Counted from the first letter of the stretch, positions 1 to 39,610 are shown. The stretch: DNA of 60,000 nucleotides from Nematostella vectensis (GCF_932526225.1 NC_064038.1:7565070-7625069), one strand, 5' to 3'. Numbers and translations are program-made. The notes: generated by a model not told the origin, from the sequence alone.

Positions 1-3000
1 ATTGTGCTAGTGATGAAGATTGTGCTAGTGATGAAGATTGTGCTAGTGATGAAGATTGTGCTAGTGATGAAGATTGTGCTAGTGATGAAGATTGTGCTAG
101 TGATGAAGATTGTGCTAGTGATGAAGATTGTGCTAGTGATGAAGATTGTGCTAGTGATGAAGATTTTGGTAGTGATGAAGATTGTGCTAGTGATGATGAT
201 TGTGCTAGTGATGAAGATTGTGCTAGTGTTGATGATTGTGCTAGTGTTGATGATTGTGCTAGTGATGAAGATTGTGCTAGTGATGAAGATTTTGGTAGTG
301 ATGATGATTGTGCTAGTGATGAAGATTGTGCTAGTGATGAAGATTTTGGTAGTGATGAAGATTGTGCTAGTGATGATGATTGTGCTAGTGATGAAGATTG
401 TGCTAGTGATGATGATTGTGGTAGTAATGAAGATTGTGCTAGTGATGAAGATTGTGCTAGTGATGAAGATTGTGCTAGTGATGAAGATTGTGCTAGTGAT
501 GAAGATTGTGCTAGTGATGAAGATTGTGCTAGTGATGAAGATTGTGCTAGTGATGAAGATTGTGCTAGTGATGAAGATTGTGCTAGTGATGAAGATTGTG
601 CTAGTGATGATGATTGTGCTAGTGATGATGATTGTGCTAGTGATGAAGATTGTGCTAGTGATGAAGATTGTGGTAGTGATGAAGATTGTGGTAGTAATGA
701 AGATTGTGCTAGTGATGAAGATTGTGCTAGTGATGAAGATTGTGCTAGTGATGAAGATTGTGCTAGTGATGAAGATTGTGCTAGTGATGAAGATTGTGCT
801 AGTGATGAAGATTGTGCTAGTGATGAAGATTGTGCTAGTGATGAAGATTGTGCTAGTGATGAAGATTGTGGTAGTAATGAAGATTGTGCTAGTGATGAAG
901 ATTGTGCTAGTGATGAAGATTGTGCTAGTGATGAAGATTGTGCTAGTGATGATGATTGTGCTAGTGATGATGATTGTGCTAGTGATGAAGATTGTGCTAG
1001 TGATGAAGATGGTGCTAGTGATGAAGATTGTGGTAGTAATGAAGATTGTGGTAGTGATGAAGATTGTGCTAGTGATGAAGATTGTGCTAGTGATGAAGAT
1101 TGTGCTAGTGATGAAGATTGTGCTAGTGATGAAGATTGTGCTAGTGATGAAGATTGTGCTAGTGATGAAGATTGTGCTAGTGATGAAGATTGTGCTAGTG
1201 ATGAAGATTGTGCTAGTGATGAAGATTGTGCTAGTGATGATGATTGTGCTAGTGATGAAGATTGTGCTAGTGATGAAGATTGTGCTAGTGATGAAGATTG
1301 TGGTAGTGATGAAGATTGTGGTAGTAATGAAGATTGTGCTAGTGATGAAGATTGTGCTAGTAATGAAGATTGTGGTAGTGATGAAGATTGTGGTAGTGAT
1401 GAAGATTGTGCTAGTGATGAAGATTGTGCTAGTGATGAAGATTGTGCTAGTGATGAAGATTGTGCTAGTGATGAAGATTGTGCTAGTGATGAAGATTGTG
1501 CTAGTGATGAAGATTGTGCTAGTAATGAAGATTGTGCTAGTAATGAAGATTGTGCTAGTGATGAAGATTGTGCTAGTGATGAAGATTGTGCTAGTGATGA
1601 AGATTGTGCTAGTGATGAAGATTGTGCTAGTGATGAAGATTGTGCTAGTGATGAAGATTGTGCTAGTGATGAAGATTGTGCTAGTGATGAAGATTGTGCT
1701 AGTGATGAAGATTGTGCTAGTGATGAAGATTGTGCTAGTGATGATGATTGTGCTAGTGATCATGATTGTGCTAGTGATGAAGATTGTGGTAGTGATGAAG
1801 ATTGTGGTAGTGATGAAGATTGTGGTAGTGATGAAGATTGTGGTAGTGATGAAGATTGTGCTAGTGATGAAGATTGTGCTAGTGATGAAGATTGTGCTAG
1901 TGATGAAGATTGTGATGAAGATTGTGCTAGTGATGAAGATTGTGCTAGTGATGAAGATTGTGCTAGTGATGAAGATTGTGCTAGTGATGAAGATTGTGCT
2001 AGTGATGAAGATTGTGCTAGTGATGAAGATTGTGCTAGTGATGAAGATTGTGCTAGTGATGAAGATTGTGCTAGTGATGAAGATTGTGCTAGTGATGAAG
2101 ATTGTGGTAGTAATGAAGATTGTGCTAGTGATGAAGATTGTGCTAGTGATGAAGATTGTGCTAGTGATGAAGATTGTGCTAGTGATGATGATTGTGCTAG
2201 TGATGATGATTGTGCTAGTGATGAAGATTGTGCTAGTGATGAAGATTGTGCTAGTGATGAAGATTGTGGTAGTAATGAAGATTGTGGTAGTGATGAAGAT
2301 TGTGCTAGTGATGAAGATTGTGCTAGTGATGAAGATTGTGCTAGTGATGAAGATTGTGCTAGTGATGAAGATTGTGCTAGTGATGAAGATTGTGCTAGTG
2401 ATGAAGATTGTGCTAGTGATGAAGATTGTGCTAGTGATGAAGATTGTGCTAGTGATGAAGATTGTGCTAGTGATGATGATTGTGCTAGTGATGATGATTG
2501 TGCTAGTGATGAAGATTGTGCTAGTGATGAAGATTGTGGTAGTGATGAAGATTGTGGTAGTGATGAAGATTGTGCTAGTGATGAAGATTGTGCTAGTAAT
2601 GAAGATTGTGGTAGTGATGAAGATTGTGCTAGTGATGAAGATTGTGCTAGTGATGAAGATTGTGCTAGTGATGAAGATTGTGCTAGTGATGAAGATTGTG
2701 CTAGTGATGAAGATTGTGCTAGTGATGAAGATTGTGCTAGTGATGAAGATTGTGCTAGTGATGAAGATTGTGCTAGTAATGAAGATTGTGCTAGTGATGA
2801 AGATTGTGCTAGTGATGAAGATTGTGCTAGTGATGAAGATTGTGCTAGTGATGAAGATTGTGCTAGTGATGAAGATTGTGCTAGTGATGAAGATTGTGGT
2901 AGTGATGAAGATTGTGCTAGTGATGAAGATTGTGCTAGTGATGAAGATTGTGCTAGTGATGAAGATTGTGCTAGTGATGAAGATTGTGCTAGTGATGAAG

Positions 3001-6000
3001 ATTGTGCTAGTGATGAAGATTGTGCTAGTGATCATGATTGTGCTAGTGATGAAGATTGTGGTAGTGATGAAGATTGTGGTAGTGATGAAGATTGTGGTAG
3101 TGATGAAGATTGTGGTAGTGATGAAGATTGTGGTAGTGATAATGATTGTGGGTAGTGATCATGATTGTGCTAGTGATCATGATTGTGCTAGTAATGAAGA
3201 TTGTGCTAGTGTTGATGATTGTGCTAGTGTTGATGATTGTGCTAGTGATGATGATTGTGCTAGTGATGATGATTGTGCTAGTGATGATGATTGTGCTAGT
3301 GATGAAGATTGTGCTAGTGATGAAGATTGTGGTAGTGATGATGATTGTGGTAGTTATGAAGATTGTGCTAGTGTTGATGATTGTGCTAGTGTTGATGATT
3401 GTGCTAGTGATGAAGATTGTGCTAGTGATGAAGATTTTGGTAGTGATGAAGATTGTGGTAGTGATGAAGATTGTGGTAGTGATGAAGATTGTGCTAGTGA
3501 TCATGATTGTGCTAGTGATCATGATTGTGCTAGTGATGAAGATTGTGCTAGTGATCATGATTGTGGTAGTAATGAAGATTGTGGTAGTAATGAAGATTGT
3601 GCTAGTGATGAAGATTGTGCTAGTAATGAAGATTGTGCTAGTGATAAAGATTGTGCTAGTGATGATGATTGTGGTAGTGATGAAGATTGTGCTAGTGATG
3701 AAGATTGTGCTAGTAATGAAGATTGTGCTAGTGATGAAGATTGTGCTAGTGATGAAGATTGTGCTAGTGATGAAGATTGTGCTAGTGATGAAGATTGTGC
3801 TAGTGATGAAGATTGTGGTAGTAATGAAGATTGTGCTAGTGATGAAGATTGTGCTAGTAATGAAGATTGTGCTAGTGATAAAGATTGTGCTAGTGATGAT
3901 GATTGTGGTAGTGATGAAGATTGTGCTAGTGATGAAGATTGTGCTAGTAATGAAGATTGTGCTAGTGATGAAGATTGTGTTAGTGATGAAGATTGTGCTA
4001 GTGATGAAGATTGTGCTAGTGATGAAGATTGTGCTAGTGATGATGATTGTGCTAGTGATGAAGATTGTGCTAGTGATGAAGATTGTGGTAGTAATGAAGA
4101 TTGTGCTAGTGTTGATGATTGTGCTAGTGTTGATGATTGTGCTAGTGATGATGATTGTGCTAGTGATGAAGATTGTGGTAGTGATGATGATTGTGGTAGT
4201 TATGAAGATTGTGCTAGTGTTGATGATTGTGCTAGTGTTGATGATTGTGCTAGTGATGAAGATTGTGGTAGTGATGAAGATTGTGCTAGTGATGAAGATT
4301 GTGCTAGTGATGAAGATTGTGCTAGTGATGAAGATTGTGCTAGTGATGAAGATTGTGGTAGTGATGAAGATTGTGGTAGTGATCATGATTGTGCTAGTGA
4401 TCATGATTGTGCTAGTGATGAAGATTGTGCTAGTGATCATGATTGTGGTAGTAATGAAGATTGTGGTAGTAATGAAGATTGTGCTAGTGATGAAGATTGT
4501 GCTAGTAATGAAGATTGTGGTAGTAATGAAGATTGTGCTAGTGATAAAGATTGTGCTAGTGATGATGATTGTGGTAGTGATGAAGATTGTGCTAGTGATG
4601 AAGATTGTGCAAGTGATGAAGATTGTGCTAGTGATGAAGATTGTGCTAGTAATGAAGATTGTGCTAGTGATGAAGATTGTGTTAGTGATGAAGATTGTGC
4701 TAGTGATGAAGATTGTACTAGTGATGAAGATTGTGCTAGTGATGATGATTGTGCTAGTGATGAAGATTGTGCTAGTGATGAAGATTGTGGTAGTAATGAA
4801 GATTGTGCTAGTGTTGATGATTGTGCTAGTGTTGATGATTGTGCTAGTGATGATGATTGTGCTAGTGATGAAGATTGTGGTAGTGATGATGATTGTGGTA
4901 GTTATGAAGATTGTGCTAGTGTTGATGATTGTGCTAGTGTTGATGATTGTGCTAGTGTTGATGATTGTGCTAGTGATGAAGATTGTGCTAGTGATGAAGA
5001 TTGTGCTAGTGATGAAGATTGTGCTAGTGTTGATGATTGTGCTAGTATTGATGATTGTGGTAGTGATGAAGATTGTGATAGTGTTGATGATTGTGCTAGT
5101 GTTGATGATTGTGCTAGTGTTGATGATTGTGGTAGTAATGAAGATTGTGCTAGTGATAATGATTGTGCTAGTGATGAAGATTGTGCTAGTAATGAAGATT
5201 GTGCTAGTGATGAAGATTGTGCTAGTAATGAAGATTGTGCTAGTAATGAAGATTGTGCTAGTAATGAATATTGTGCTAGTGATGAAGATTGTGCTAGTGA
5301 TGAAGATTGTGCTAGTAATGAAGATTGTGCTAGTAATGAAGATTGTGCTAGTGATGAAGATTGTGGTAGTGATGAAGATTGTGCTAGTGATGAAGATTGT
5401 GCTAGTGATGATGATTGTGCTAGTGATGATGATTGTGCTAGTGATGAAGATTGTGCTAGTGATGATGATTGTGCTAGTGATGAAGATTGTGCTAGTGATG
5501 AAGATTGTGCTAGTGATGAAGATTGTGCTAGTGATGAAGATTGTGCTAGTGATGAAGATTGTGCTAGTGATGAAGATTGTGCTAGTGATCATGATTGTGC
5601 TAGTGATGAAGATTGTGCTAGTGATCATGATTGTGGTAGTAATGAAGATTGTGGTAGTGATGAAGATTGTGATAGTGTTGATGATTGTGCTAGTGTTGAT
5701 GATTGTGCTAGTGTTGATGATTGTGGTAGTAATGAAGATTGTGCTAGTGATAAAGATTGTGCTAGTGATGAAGATTGTGCTAGTAATGAAGATTGTGCTA
5801 GTGATGAAGATTGTGCTAGTAATGAAGATTGTGCTAGTAATGAAGATTGTGCTAGTAATGAATATTGTGCTAGTGATGAAGATTGTGCTAGTGATGAAGA
5901 TTGTGCTAGTAATGAAGATTGTGCTAGTAATGAAGATTGTGCTAGTGATGAAGATTGTGGTAGTGATGAAGATTGTGCTAGTGATGAAGATTGTGCTAGT

Positions 6001-8229
6001 GATGAAGATTGTGCTAGTGATGATGATTGTGCTAGTGATGAAGATTGTGCTAGTGATGAAGATTGTGCTAGTGATGAAGATTGTGCTAGTGATGAAGATT
6101 GTGCTAGTGATGAAGATTGTGCTAGTGATGAAGATTGTGCTAGTGATGAAGATTGTGCTAGTGATCATGATTGTGCTAGTGATGAAGATTGTGCTAGTGA
6201 TCATGATTGTGGTAGTAATGAAGATTGTGGTAGTAATGAAGATTGTGCTAGTGATGAAGATTGTGCTAGTAATGAAGATTGTGGTAGTAATGAAGATTGT
6301 GCTAGTGATAAAGATTGTGCTAGTGATGATGATTGTGGTAGTGGTGAAGATTGTGCTAGTGATGATGATTGTGCTAGTGATGAAGATTGTGCTAGTAATG
6401 AAGATTGTGCTAGTAATGAAGATTGTGCTAGTGATGATGATTGTGCTAGTGATGAAGATTGTGCTAGTGATGAAGATTGTGGTAGTGATGATGATTGTGG
6501 TAGTTATGAAGATTGTGCTAGTGTTGATGATTGTGCTAGTGTTGATGATTGTGCTAGTGTTGATGATTGTGCTAGTGATGATGATTGTGCTAGTGATGAA
6601 GATTGTGGTAGTGATGATGATTGTGGTAGTTATGAAGATTGTGCTAGTGTTGATGATTGTGCTAGTGTTGATGATTGTGCTAGTGTTGATGATTGTGCTA
6701 GTGTTGATGATTGTGCTAGTGATGAAGATTGTGCTAGTGATGAAGATTGTGCTAGTGATGAAGATTGTGCTAGTGTTGATGATTGTGCTAGTATTGATGA
6801 TTGTGCTAGTGTTGATGATTGTGCTAGTGATGATGATTGTGCTAGTGATGAAGATTGTGGTAGTGATGATGATTGTGGTAGTTATGAAGATTGTGCTAGT
6901 GTTGATGATTGTGCTAGTGTTGATGATTGTGCTAGTGTTGATGATTGTGCTAGTGATGAAGATTGTGCTAGTGATGAAGATTGTGCTAGTGATGAAGATT
7001 GTGCTAGTGTTGATGATTGTGCTAGTATTGATGATTGTGGTAGTGATGAAGATTGTGATAGTGTTGATGATTGTGCTAGCGTTGATGATTGTGCTAGTGT
7101 TGATGATTGTGCTAGTGTTGATGATTGTGCTAGTGATGAAGATTGTGCTAGTGATGAAGATTGTGCTAGTGATGAAGATTGTGCTAGTGTTGATGATTGT
7201 GCTAGTATTGATGATTGTGGTAGTGATGAAGATTGTGGTAGTGATGAAGATTGTGGTAGTGATGAAGATTGTGCTAGTGATGAAGATTGTGCTAGTGTTG
7301 ATGATTGTGCTAGTGTTGATGATTGTGCTAGTGTTGATGATTGTGGTAGTAATGAAGATTGTGCTAGTGATAATGATTGTGCTAGTGATGAAGATTGTGC
7401 TAGTAATGAAGATTGTGCTAGTGATGAAGATTGTGCTAGTAATGAAGATTGTGCTAGTAATGAAGATTGTGCTAGTAATGAATATTGTGCTAGTGATGAA
7501 GATTGTGCTAGTGATGAAGATTGTGCTAGTAATGAAGATTGTGCTAGTAATGAAGATTGTGCTAGTAATGAAGATTGTGCTAGTGATGAAGATTGTGGTA
7601 GTGATGAAGATTGTGCTAGTGATGAAGATTGTGCTAGTGATGAAGATTGTGTTAGTGATGATGATTGTGCTAGTGATGAAGATTGTGCTAGTGATGATGA
7701 TTGTGCTAGTGATGAAGATTGTGCTAGTGATGAAGATTGTGCTAGTGATGAAGATTGTGCTAGTGATGAAGATTGTGCTAGTGATGAAGATTGTGCTAGT
7801 GATGAAGATTGTGCTAGTGATGAAGATTGTGCTAGTGATGAAGATTGTGCTAGTGATGATGATTGTGCTAGTGATGATGATTGTGCTAGTGATGATGATT
7901 GTGCTAGTGATGATGATTGTGCTAGTGATGATGATTGTGCTAGTGATGAAGTTTGTGCTAGTGATAATGATTGTGGTAGTGTTGATGATTGTGTTGATGA
8001 TGTTGGGTGTGATGGTAATGATGATTGTAGTGATGGTGATGACAATGTTAGGTGTGATCGTGGTGATTATTGTATTGATGATGTTGTGTGTGATTGCGAT
8101 GACGATCTTGGTTGTGATAGTGTTGATGGTTGTGATGATGATGTTGGGTGTGCTGATGATTTTGGGTGTGACAAGGATTGCGATTGTAGTGATGATGATG
8201 TTCAGGTTGGTGTTTCTGATATGGAGTAG
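1..8229. repeat. 18-bp minisatellite, intron of the ELL-like gene
   Basis: About 440 tandem copies of an 18-bp unit (attgtgctagtgatgaag) run from the left edge to about 7975, followed by a degenerate GAT/TGT-rich tail to 8229. Because 18 is a multiple of three, frames stay open for thousands of bases. The two longest readings repeat the hexapeptides VLVMKI and SDEDCA. One unit is shortened by 9 bp near 1911, and one extra G near 3150 shifts the frame. Left of 3150 the units are nearly uniform; right of it many variants (gtt, aat, cat, tat for gat; gat for gaa; ggt for gct) occur in recurring blocks. The array ends 59 bp before a real exon, so it is intronic. Confidence 0.95.
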
Positions 8230-8288
8230 TACTTATGATGTCCATATTATGGCAAATTGTAGCTAAATGTCTTATTTTCCACCCACAG

Positions 8289-9327
8289 AATATAGAAAAG
8301 CAGATTGTTCGCTCATACAAGAAGCACACACAGGTACTTATCAGCACTAAGAACCCACTATTCATACATTCAGCAGAAGTCCCAGTCTGATTGCAGCATC
8401 ATTTCACCAAGGCAAAATCACATTCACCTAGACAGCACGAACGAGGCAAAATCACTTTCACCGAGGCAAAATAACTCTCACCTAGACAGTATGATCGAGG
8501 CAATATCACTTCACCTAGACAGTATGACCGAGGCATAATCACTTTCACCTAGATTGTATGACCGAGGCAAAATCACTTTCACCTAGACAAAATCACTCCA
8601 CCTAGACAGTATGACCGAGGCATAATCACTTTCACCTAGACAGTATGACCGAGGCAAAATCACTTTCACCTAGACAGTATGACCGAGGCAAAATCACTTT
8701 CACCTAGACAGTATGACCGAGGCAAAATCACTTTCACCTAGACAGTATGACCGAGGCAAAATCACATTCACCTAGACAGTATGACCGAGGCAAAATCACA
8801 TTCACCTAGACAGTATGACCGAGGCATAATCACTTCACCTAGACAGTATGACCGAGGCAAAATCACTTTCACCTAGACAGTATGACCGAGGCAAAATCAC
8901 TTCACCTAGACAGTATGACCGAGGCATAATCACTTTCACCTAGATAGTATGACCGAGGCATAATCACTTTCACCTAGACAGTATGACCGAGGCAAAATCA
9001 CATTCACCTAGACAGTATGACCGAGGCAAAATCACTTCACCTAGACAGTATGACCGAGGCAAAATCACTTTCACCTAGACAGTATGACCGAGGCAAAATC
9101 ACTATCACCGAGGCAAAATCAATATCACCGAAGCAAAATCACATTCCCGCCCATGAAGTATGTATTTGTATGTCTACCGGACGTGACGTCATTCTGTCTG
9201 TTTGTTCAAGGACCCGTCCTGGGAGAGATGCAAGAAGCGGTGCCAGGCCTTGCACACAAAGCTGACGTACATCAAGGAACTTATCCGCGATTTCGATGAT
9301 AAACGGACTAAAGAGACGGCCACATAA
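8289..9327 (+). CDS. ELL: ELL-family elongation factor, last two coding exons (5' part outside window)
   Basis: Two exons, 8289-8333 and 9211-9327 (TAA at 9325-9327), both in phase 0. The acceptors (ccacccacag, tttgttcaag) and the donor (CAG|gtactt) are good. Together they encode 53 residues: NIEKQIVRSYKKHTQ, then DPSWERCKKRCQALHTKL, then TYIKELIRDFDDKRTKETAT. This fits the end of the occludin/ELL domain, where ELL proteins have RCEYLH.KLAHIK.LI.E[YF]D; the RC..LH pair favours ELL over occludin. ELL proteins raise the elongation rate of RNA polymerase II in the super elongation complex, and this C-terminal coiled coil binds partners such as EAF/AFF proteins (family knowledge). Upstream exons must lie left of position 1, because 1-8288 is a tandem array. 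The exon at 8289 is squeezed between two arrays. Identification rests on a short tail. Confidence 0.78.
8400..9150. repeat. 34-bp minisatellite in the last ELL intron
   Basis: About 20 copies of a 34-bp unit containing tatgaccgaggcaaaatcac and ttcacctagacag, with some copies shortened by 1-2 bp. It fills most of the intron between the exons at 8289-8333 and 9211-9327 and starts about 65 bp after the donor. Confidence 0.93.
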
Positions 9328-11045
9328 CGAGCGTGGAGCTTAGAAAATACAATTGTGCCGCCCGGCTTCGGATGGCGAATACAAAAAAGCGTAGTAGGGA
9401 AAGTTTTCACGCCTACGATTGACTATCGGAGAGCTGGGGAAGACAAATAGAGTCAATTTAGAACACCTTTAAGTGGCAATCGCACCTGTGAACTGTACGG
9501 AAACAACAACCGAAAGCAAAATAATCTATTAGAATCCGCGCTATTTAACATCCGCTCTAAACAAGAACCATGATGCTCTCTTGCTCTAAATTATCATGCA
9601 GATTCTCGAAGAAACCTCCAATAGACACTGCCTTTTGATTTTTTTATGTTATTTTGCGTTAAAAATAATCGGAGATTGTTACCTAATTGACCGGAAGTAA
9701 ACTGGTGCATTTGCCGGTTCAAACTTCAGGGCACCTGGTTTGCAGCTCACAATTTTTTGCCGTGAGTGCGGTGATTTGTGAGTGTAGTCTAAGTCACCCA
9801 CTTCCCCCCCCCCCCCCCCACCCTCCATCACCTTACAGAGAGTGCCTTTCTGGCGGGCTTGGATTTTGGCGGATACTGTCCGCGGATGAGAAATGGTACG
9901 AAAAATTAACAGGTGGCCGAGTAGCGAAGCTTCGAGGGGGACTGTGTAATTTTTAGGATCATTTCTCATCCGCGGACATTATCCGCCGATATCACAGTTA
10001 GCCAAAGAGATTTCAACAAAGTGTTTTTTTTTTTTTTTTTCACTAATTTAGTGGTCCGCCGTCCTGTGCGTGAAATTCATCTAATCAGATAAGAGAAATT
10101 AGGTAAATGAAAATACATGTGTTCACAGTTATAGTAGATATTACACTTCGGTAGTGCTTCAGTTTTTTGTGTGGAAATCGTCTATACTATACTAAGACGG
10201 GTTTCCTGTGTACTGCTGTACCGGAGGTCTGGGACAAGATGCTAGCTCAATCAAACAACATTATTGCTTAGGTTTCAATTTCATTAGGTTCCAATTTATT
10301 TTATATCGAATCCTTCCCAATCTAAATGCTCTGAATGATGCTAGCTCCGAGGATCCCCCAACCCTCCCCCTCTAGATTGCACTGCGCGCTTGGTTACCTT
10401 TTCCTGTCACTGCCCGCACTAATCAATTTCGCCACCATAACGATCTTGGAGGATCGATAAACTAGCTTCTAGGTTGTAATAAAGGGAGTTGTATAATTTA
10501 TCAATATAAAAAGGGTGTTAATATTAATATTGAAATATATCATGTTTGATACTTCTAAAAAGTTTCCAATGTTTTCTTTATAACAATTTTCTCAATTCTC
10601 TGTCGCATTGTCATGATTGCCATGCCATTTTACTGTAGATAAAAAAAATGTATCTATTTGATTACAGAGGGTGACAAAGGGGATTTTCCTACTTGCATTT
10701 GTCTTTCACTGTCCCCCCGGCAACGGGTTAAGAGTAATAAATGCAAATGTTTTGATGATTGAAAGCACAGTATCTAATTTCTTTTGTTATTCCAAGATTG
10801 TTTTGACTAAAAATAATTCACCTAAGGCTCAAAGTCTCCAAACCTAGCAGTAACTGAGCAAGTCGCAATCTATTTTATTCAGCTTGCCAGAAAAAAGGCG
10901 ATTGCAAACAAACAGTCTTCCCAAATCCAAATATGCCTGTAAACTGCCCAATAAACACTGGCCACTAGAGACAAAGGGACCAGCTATTTACACAAGCTAA
11001 CGACATTGGACTTGGCTGCGGGATTAGTTGTACTGAATACGAGCA
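9328..11045. other. ELL 3' end / SLC15 5' intergenic region
   Basis: No coding exon seen. It holds a C15 tract near 9805, a hairpin (9868-9987), a T-run near 10027, and two AATAAA hexamers (10478-10483, 10736-10741) that could end the ELL transcript. The first exon of the transporter follows. No clear TATA box is visible just upstream of 11046. Confidence 0.5.
9868..9987. mobile_element. 120-bp near-perfect palindrome (foldback element)
   Basis: Outer arms 9868-9895 and 9960-9987 match at 27 of 28 positions after reverse complementing (GGCGGATA.TGTCCGCGG core). Similarity continues inward through an AAAAATTA block to a centre at the HindIII-like gaagcttc near 9930. No clear target-site duplication is seen, so a MITE remnant or a structured transcript element are both possible. 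Confidence 0.7.
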
Positions 11046-37098
<26,053 letters not shown>

Positions 37099-37369
37099 GA
37101 AACAGTTCTTATGATGTGCTTTTCAGAACATAAATGATTCTAAAAAGTTTTTCTTAGAAGGTTCTATGGGATATGTCGTTAACGTCCTCCCTCGTAGTTT
37201 TTTTATTCGGTTTGAAGTCTGCAGTCAAGGACATTTTAACCGGCTTTGTATACTTGCATTACCCGTTTTTATCGTCACCATATTTTATTAGCCTGTTTAA
37301 ATCGCTACTGACGATGTCCCCTAGATGGGTCTTGCGGAGGTGGATCTTTCATAGACTGTTAGCCTGTGT

Positions 37370-37915
37370 TATCCGTCTCCCCTAGACTGTTTATACATGT
37401 TAGCCGTCCCCCCTAGACCTATCCCCTGTTAGCTGTCCCCCTTAGAACCAACCCCTGTTAGCGGTACCCCTCTAGAACCGCCTCCTGTTAGCTCCCCCCC
37501 CCCCCCCCCCCCCCCACTTGACAAGCCTCCTATAAGCCGTCTTCCCTAGACTGATTGTCCCTGTAAGCCGTCCCCCCTAGCCCCACCCCCTGTTAGCCGT
37601 ACCCCCTCTAGCCCCACCCCCTGTTAGCCATACCCCCTCTAGCCCCACCCCCTGTTAGCCATACCCCCTCTAGCCCCACCCCCTTTTAGCCGTACCCCCT
37701 CTAGCCTCACCCCCTGTTAGCCGTACCCCCTCTAGCCCCACCCCCTGTTAGCCGTACCCCCTCTAGCCTCACCCCCTGTTAGCCGTACCCCCCCCCTAGA
37801 CCCGCCCGTGTTATCCATCTTCCTTAGACCCTCCTCTGTTAGGTGTCTTCACTCTTTCCTCCCCTCCCATTGTTAGCGGTCTCCCCCAGACTCTCCCCCC
37901 CCCCCCAATTCAAAA
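37370..37915. repeat. C-rich 31-bp minisatellite downstream of SLC15 stop
   Basis: About 15 copies of a unit with ctgttagccgtaccccctct and agccccacccc, including a C tract of about 20 bases near 37497. It lies 270 bp after the stop and so within the likely 3' UTR. Confidence 0.92.
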
Positions 37916-38216
37916 GCCAGAGCACATATTAAATAAAGGATTTTTCTATTGATTTTAAAAAGTACCGATATTAATAGATTCGATAATCGTGACGAGAACA
38001 AGATAAACAGCCACTGTGACCTCCTGAATAGGAGAAATTGGATGGTTTTATTTTATCAAACTTTTCTCGTTTGGGATGAAAATAAGGACTTTAGATTTTA
38101 CAGTGATTTTTCAAGTTAATTATTGTAAATAAGTGCTCTTTACAGATCATATTCTTAGAAGATACTGAATGATACTAATATCATGACGATGGCCTTGCTG
38201 GTTACTGATTGTTTTG

Positions 38217-38222
38217 AATAAA
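38217..38222 (+). terminator. Candidate polyadenylation signal of SLC15
   Basis: AATAAA 1.1 kb after the stop. Another AATAAA at 37932-37937, right after the C-rich array, is an equal candidate. Confidence 0.4.
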
Positions 38223-38272
38223 GGTCGTAAAATAAATTCGTGTCTCTCGAATCAAACCTTCGTTGAAATTTA

Positions 38273-38495
38273 GGCCCCAATATGCACGATGCCCATCCAA
38301 TTTTCACCGTTAAAAAATGTACCAGAAGCGGTGTTTTACACGGAACCGTGCGTATTTTTCACACTGTGCACACGGGTCTCTTACAGCTGGCTATGTCTTT
38401 TTGTTCAGCTATGGGAGTTCTCATGTTAACGAAGCGCGTACCCATACGACATTTTAAGCGGCAGAAAATTTCGATGGGTACCGTGTAAAAAGGCC
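38273..38495. mobile_element. TA-flanked MITE, 223 bp
   Basis: Ends GGCCCCAATATGCACG and GTGTAAAAAGGCC are imperfect inverted repeats (further match CCCATC.AATTTTC against GAAAATTTCGATGGG), with TA on each side (38271-38272, 38496-38497). The small open frame across it is not a gene. Confidence 0.62.
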
Positions 38496-38497
38496 TA

Positions 38498-39394
38498 AAC
38501 AAACCTATGTTCTTTTTTACTTACATCGCGACGTGGCTATGCGCTCTACGAAGGCTAGCGTTTTCAGGCAGACATCAAGCCTGCAACAAGACAAAGTTTT
38601 ATAGTTTGACTGATACCGTCATGTGTTCTGACATGCATTAAAGCATTTCTTTTTGTTGCTGAAGTTCATGTCTATCGGAAAGTACATTTCCCACACCCTT
38701 CTTAATGTAGCCACGGTAGTTCGCATCCTACAATAATATCGCATCATACGTTTTTGAAGTAAGAAAACCTGGGTTTACTGCAATTATAATTTTTCAGAAC
38801 GAATACCCTAGCCCCCTCCGCAGACAACGCTTTTGTCCAGGAAGAAGCAGATAGAAAAACAGGCGCTCGGGGTTCCTGTGGCGATATGTCGAGATGAACC
38901 ACTGAGAACGAGTAACGAAGTCCCCTCCTCCGAATTTGTTGACCACAGGAAACCCGCGAGGTTATTAGATTCACTCTCGGTTTCTAACTCGTCTCCTCCC
39001 CACCCCTCCCCTCCCGCTCACGCCAAACACACAGACAAGTACCTGATAAAATAATTTTTTTATTCAAATATTATGAAAAGGGTATAGAATTTCTAAATAT
39101 ATTGATGATGCTAAATCTATTTCACCGAGAGAGGGAAACTAAATAAATAATTTTGATAATAATTTCCTTGATTGCAACATATATACTGGGCTATAAAATA
39201 TTAAAATGATGCATTGAAAATAACTATATTCATTATTGTATGAAAACAAACCGACTGCTCATATCTAAGCATATCAGCTTTTTGAAAGCGTCAAATATGC
39301 GATTTGATTCTATGCACAAAATTTAAAATTTCAATTGTTAGGCTCACATTTTGATACAAGACATGTTGATCACCTTTGGTACAGTAATCATACA
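38498..39394. other. Intergenic, no feature seen
   Basis: AT-rich DNA between the convergent SLC15 and PTAR1 genes. Small open frames have no recognisable product or splice context. Confidence 0.5.
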
Positions 39395-39610
39395 AAGAGC
39401 CCAAATGTTTCTCTATATTCGCATTCGCATGGAATTACATTTACATTCATTAACAAATTATATTTTGGTCTTATTTTTTTCTCCCATCCTTACAGTCAAA
39501 TTCGTTAGGGCTCAAATGTTTATCTATATTCGCATTCGCATGGAATTACATTTATTAACTAATTATTTTTTCGTCTTATTTTTTTTCTCCCATCCGTACA
39601 GCCAAATTCG
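39395..39610. repeat. 106-111-bp direct duplication
   Basis: Two copies with caaatgttt.tctatattcg at 39402 and 39513, each ending in a T-rich stretch, cagtcaaattcgtt or cagccaaattcgtt. The second copy runs into the hairpin that follows. Confidence 0.85.

Noticed and set aside
4-8229. Open frames of 2741, 1706 and 1053 codons
   Set aside because: They follow from an 18-bp unit without stops. Several frames on both strands are open at once, a frame shift occurs near 3150, unit changes are nearly all non-synonymous, and a real ELL exon follows 59 bp later.
9687-9969. Two overlapping frames of about 90 codons
   Set aside because: They cross a poly-C tract and the 120-bp palindrome; no product recognised.
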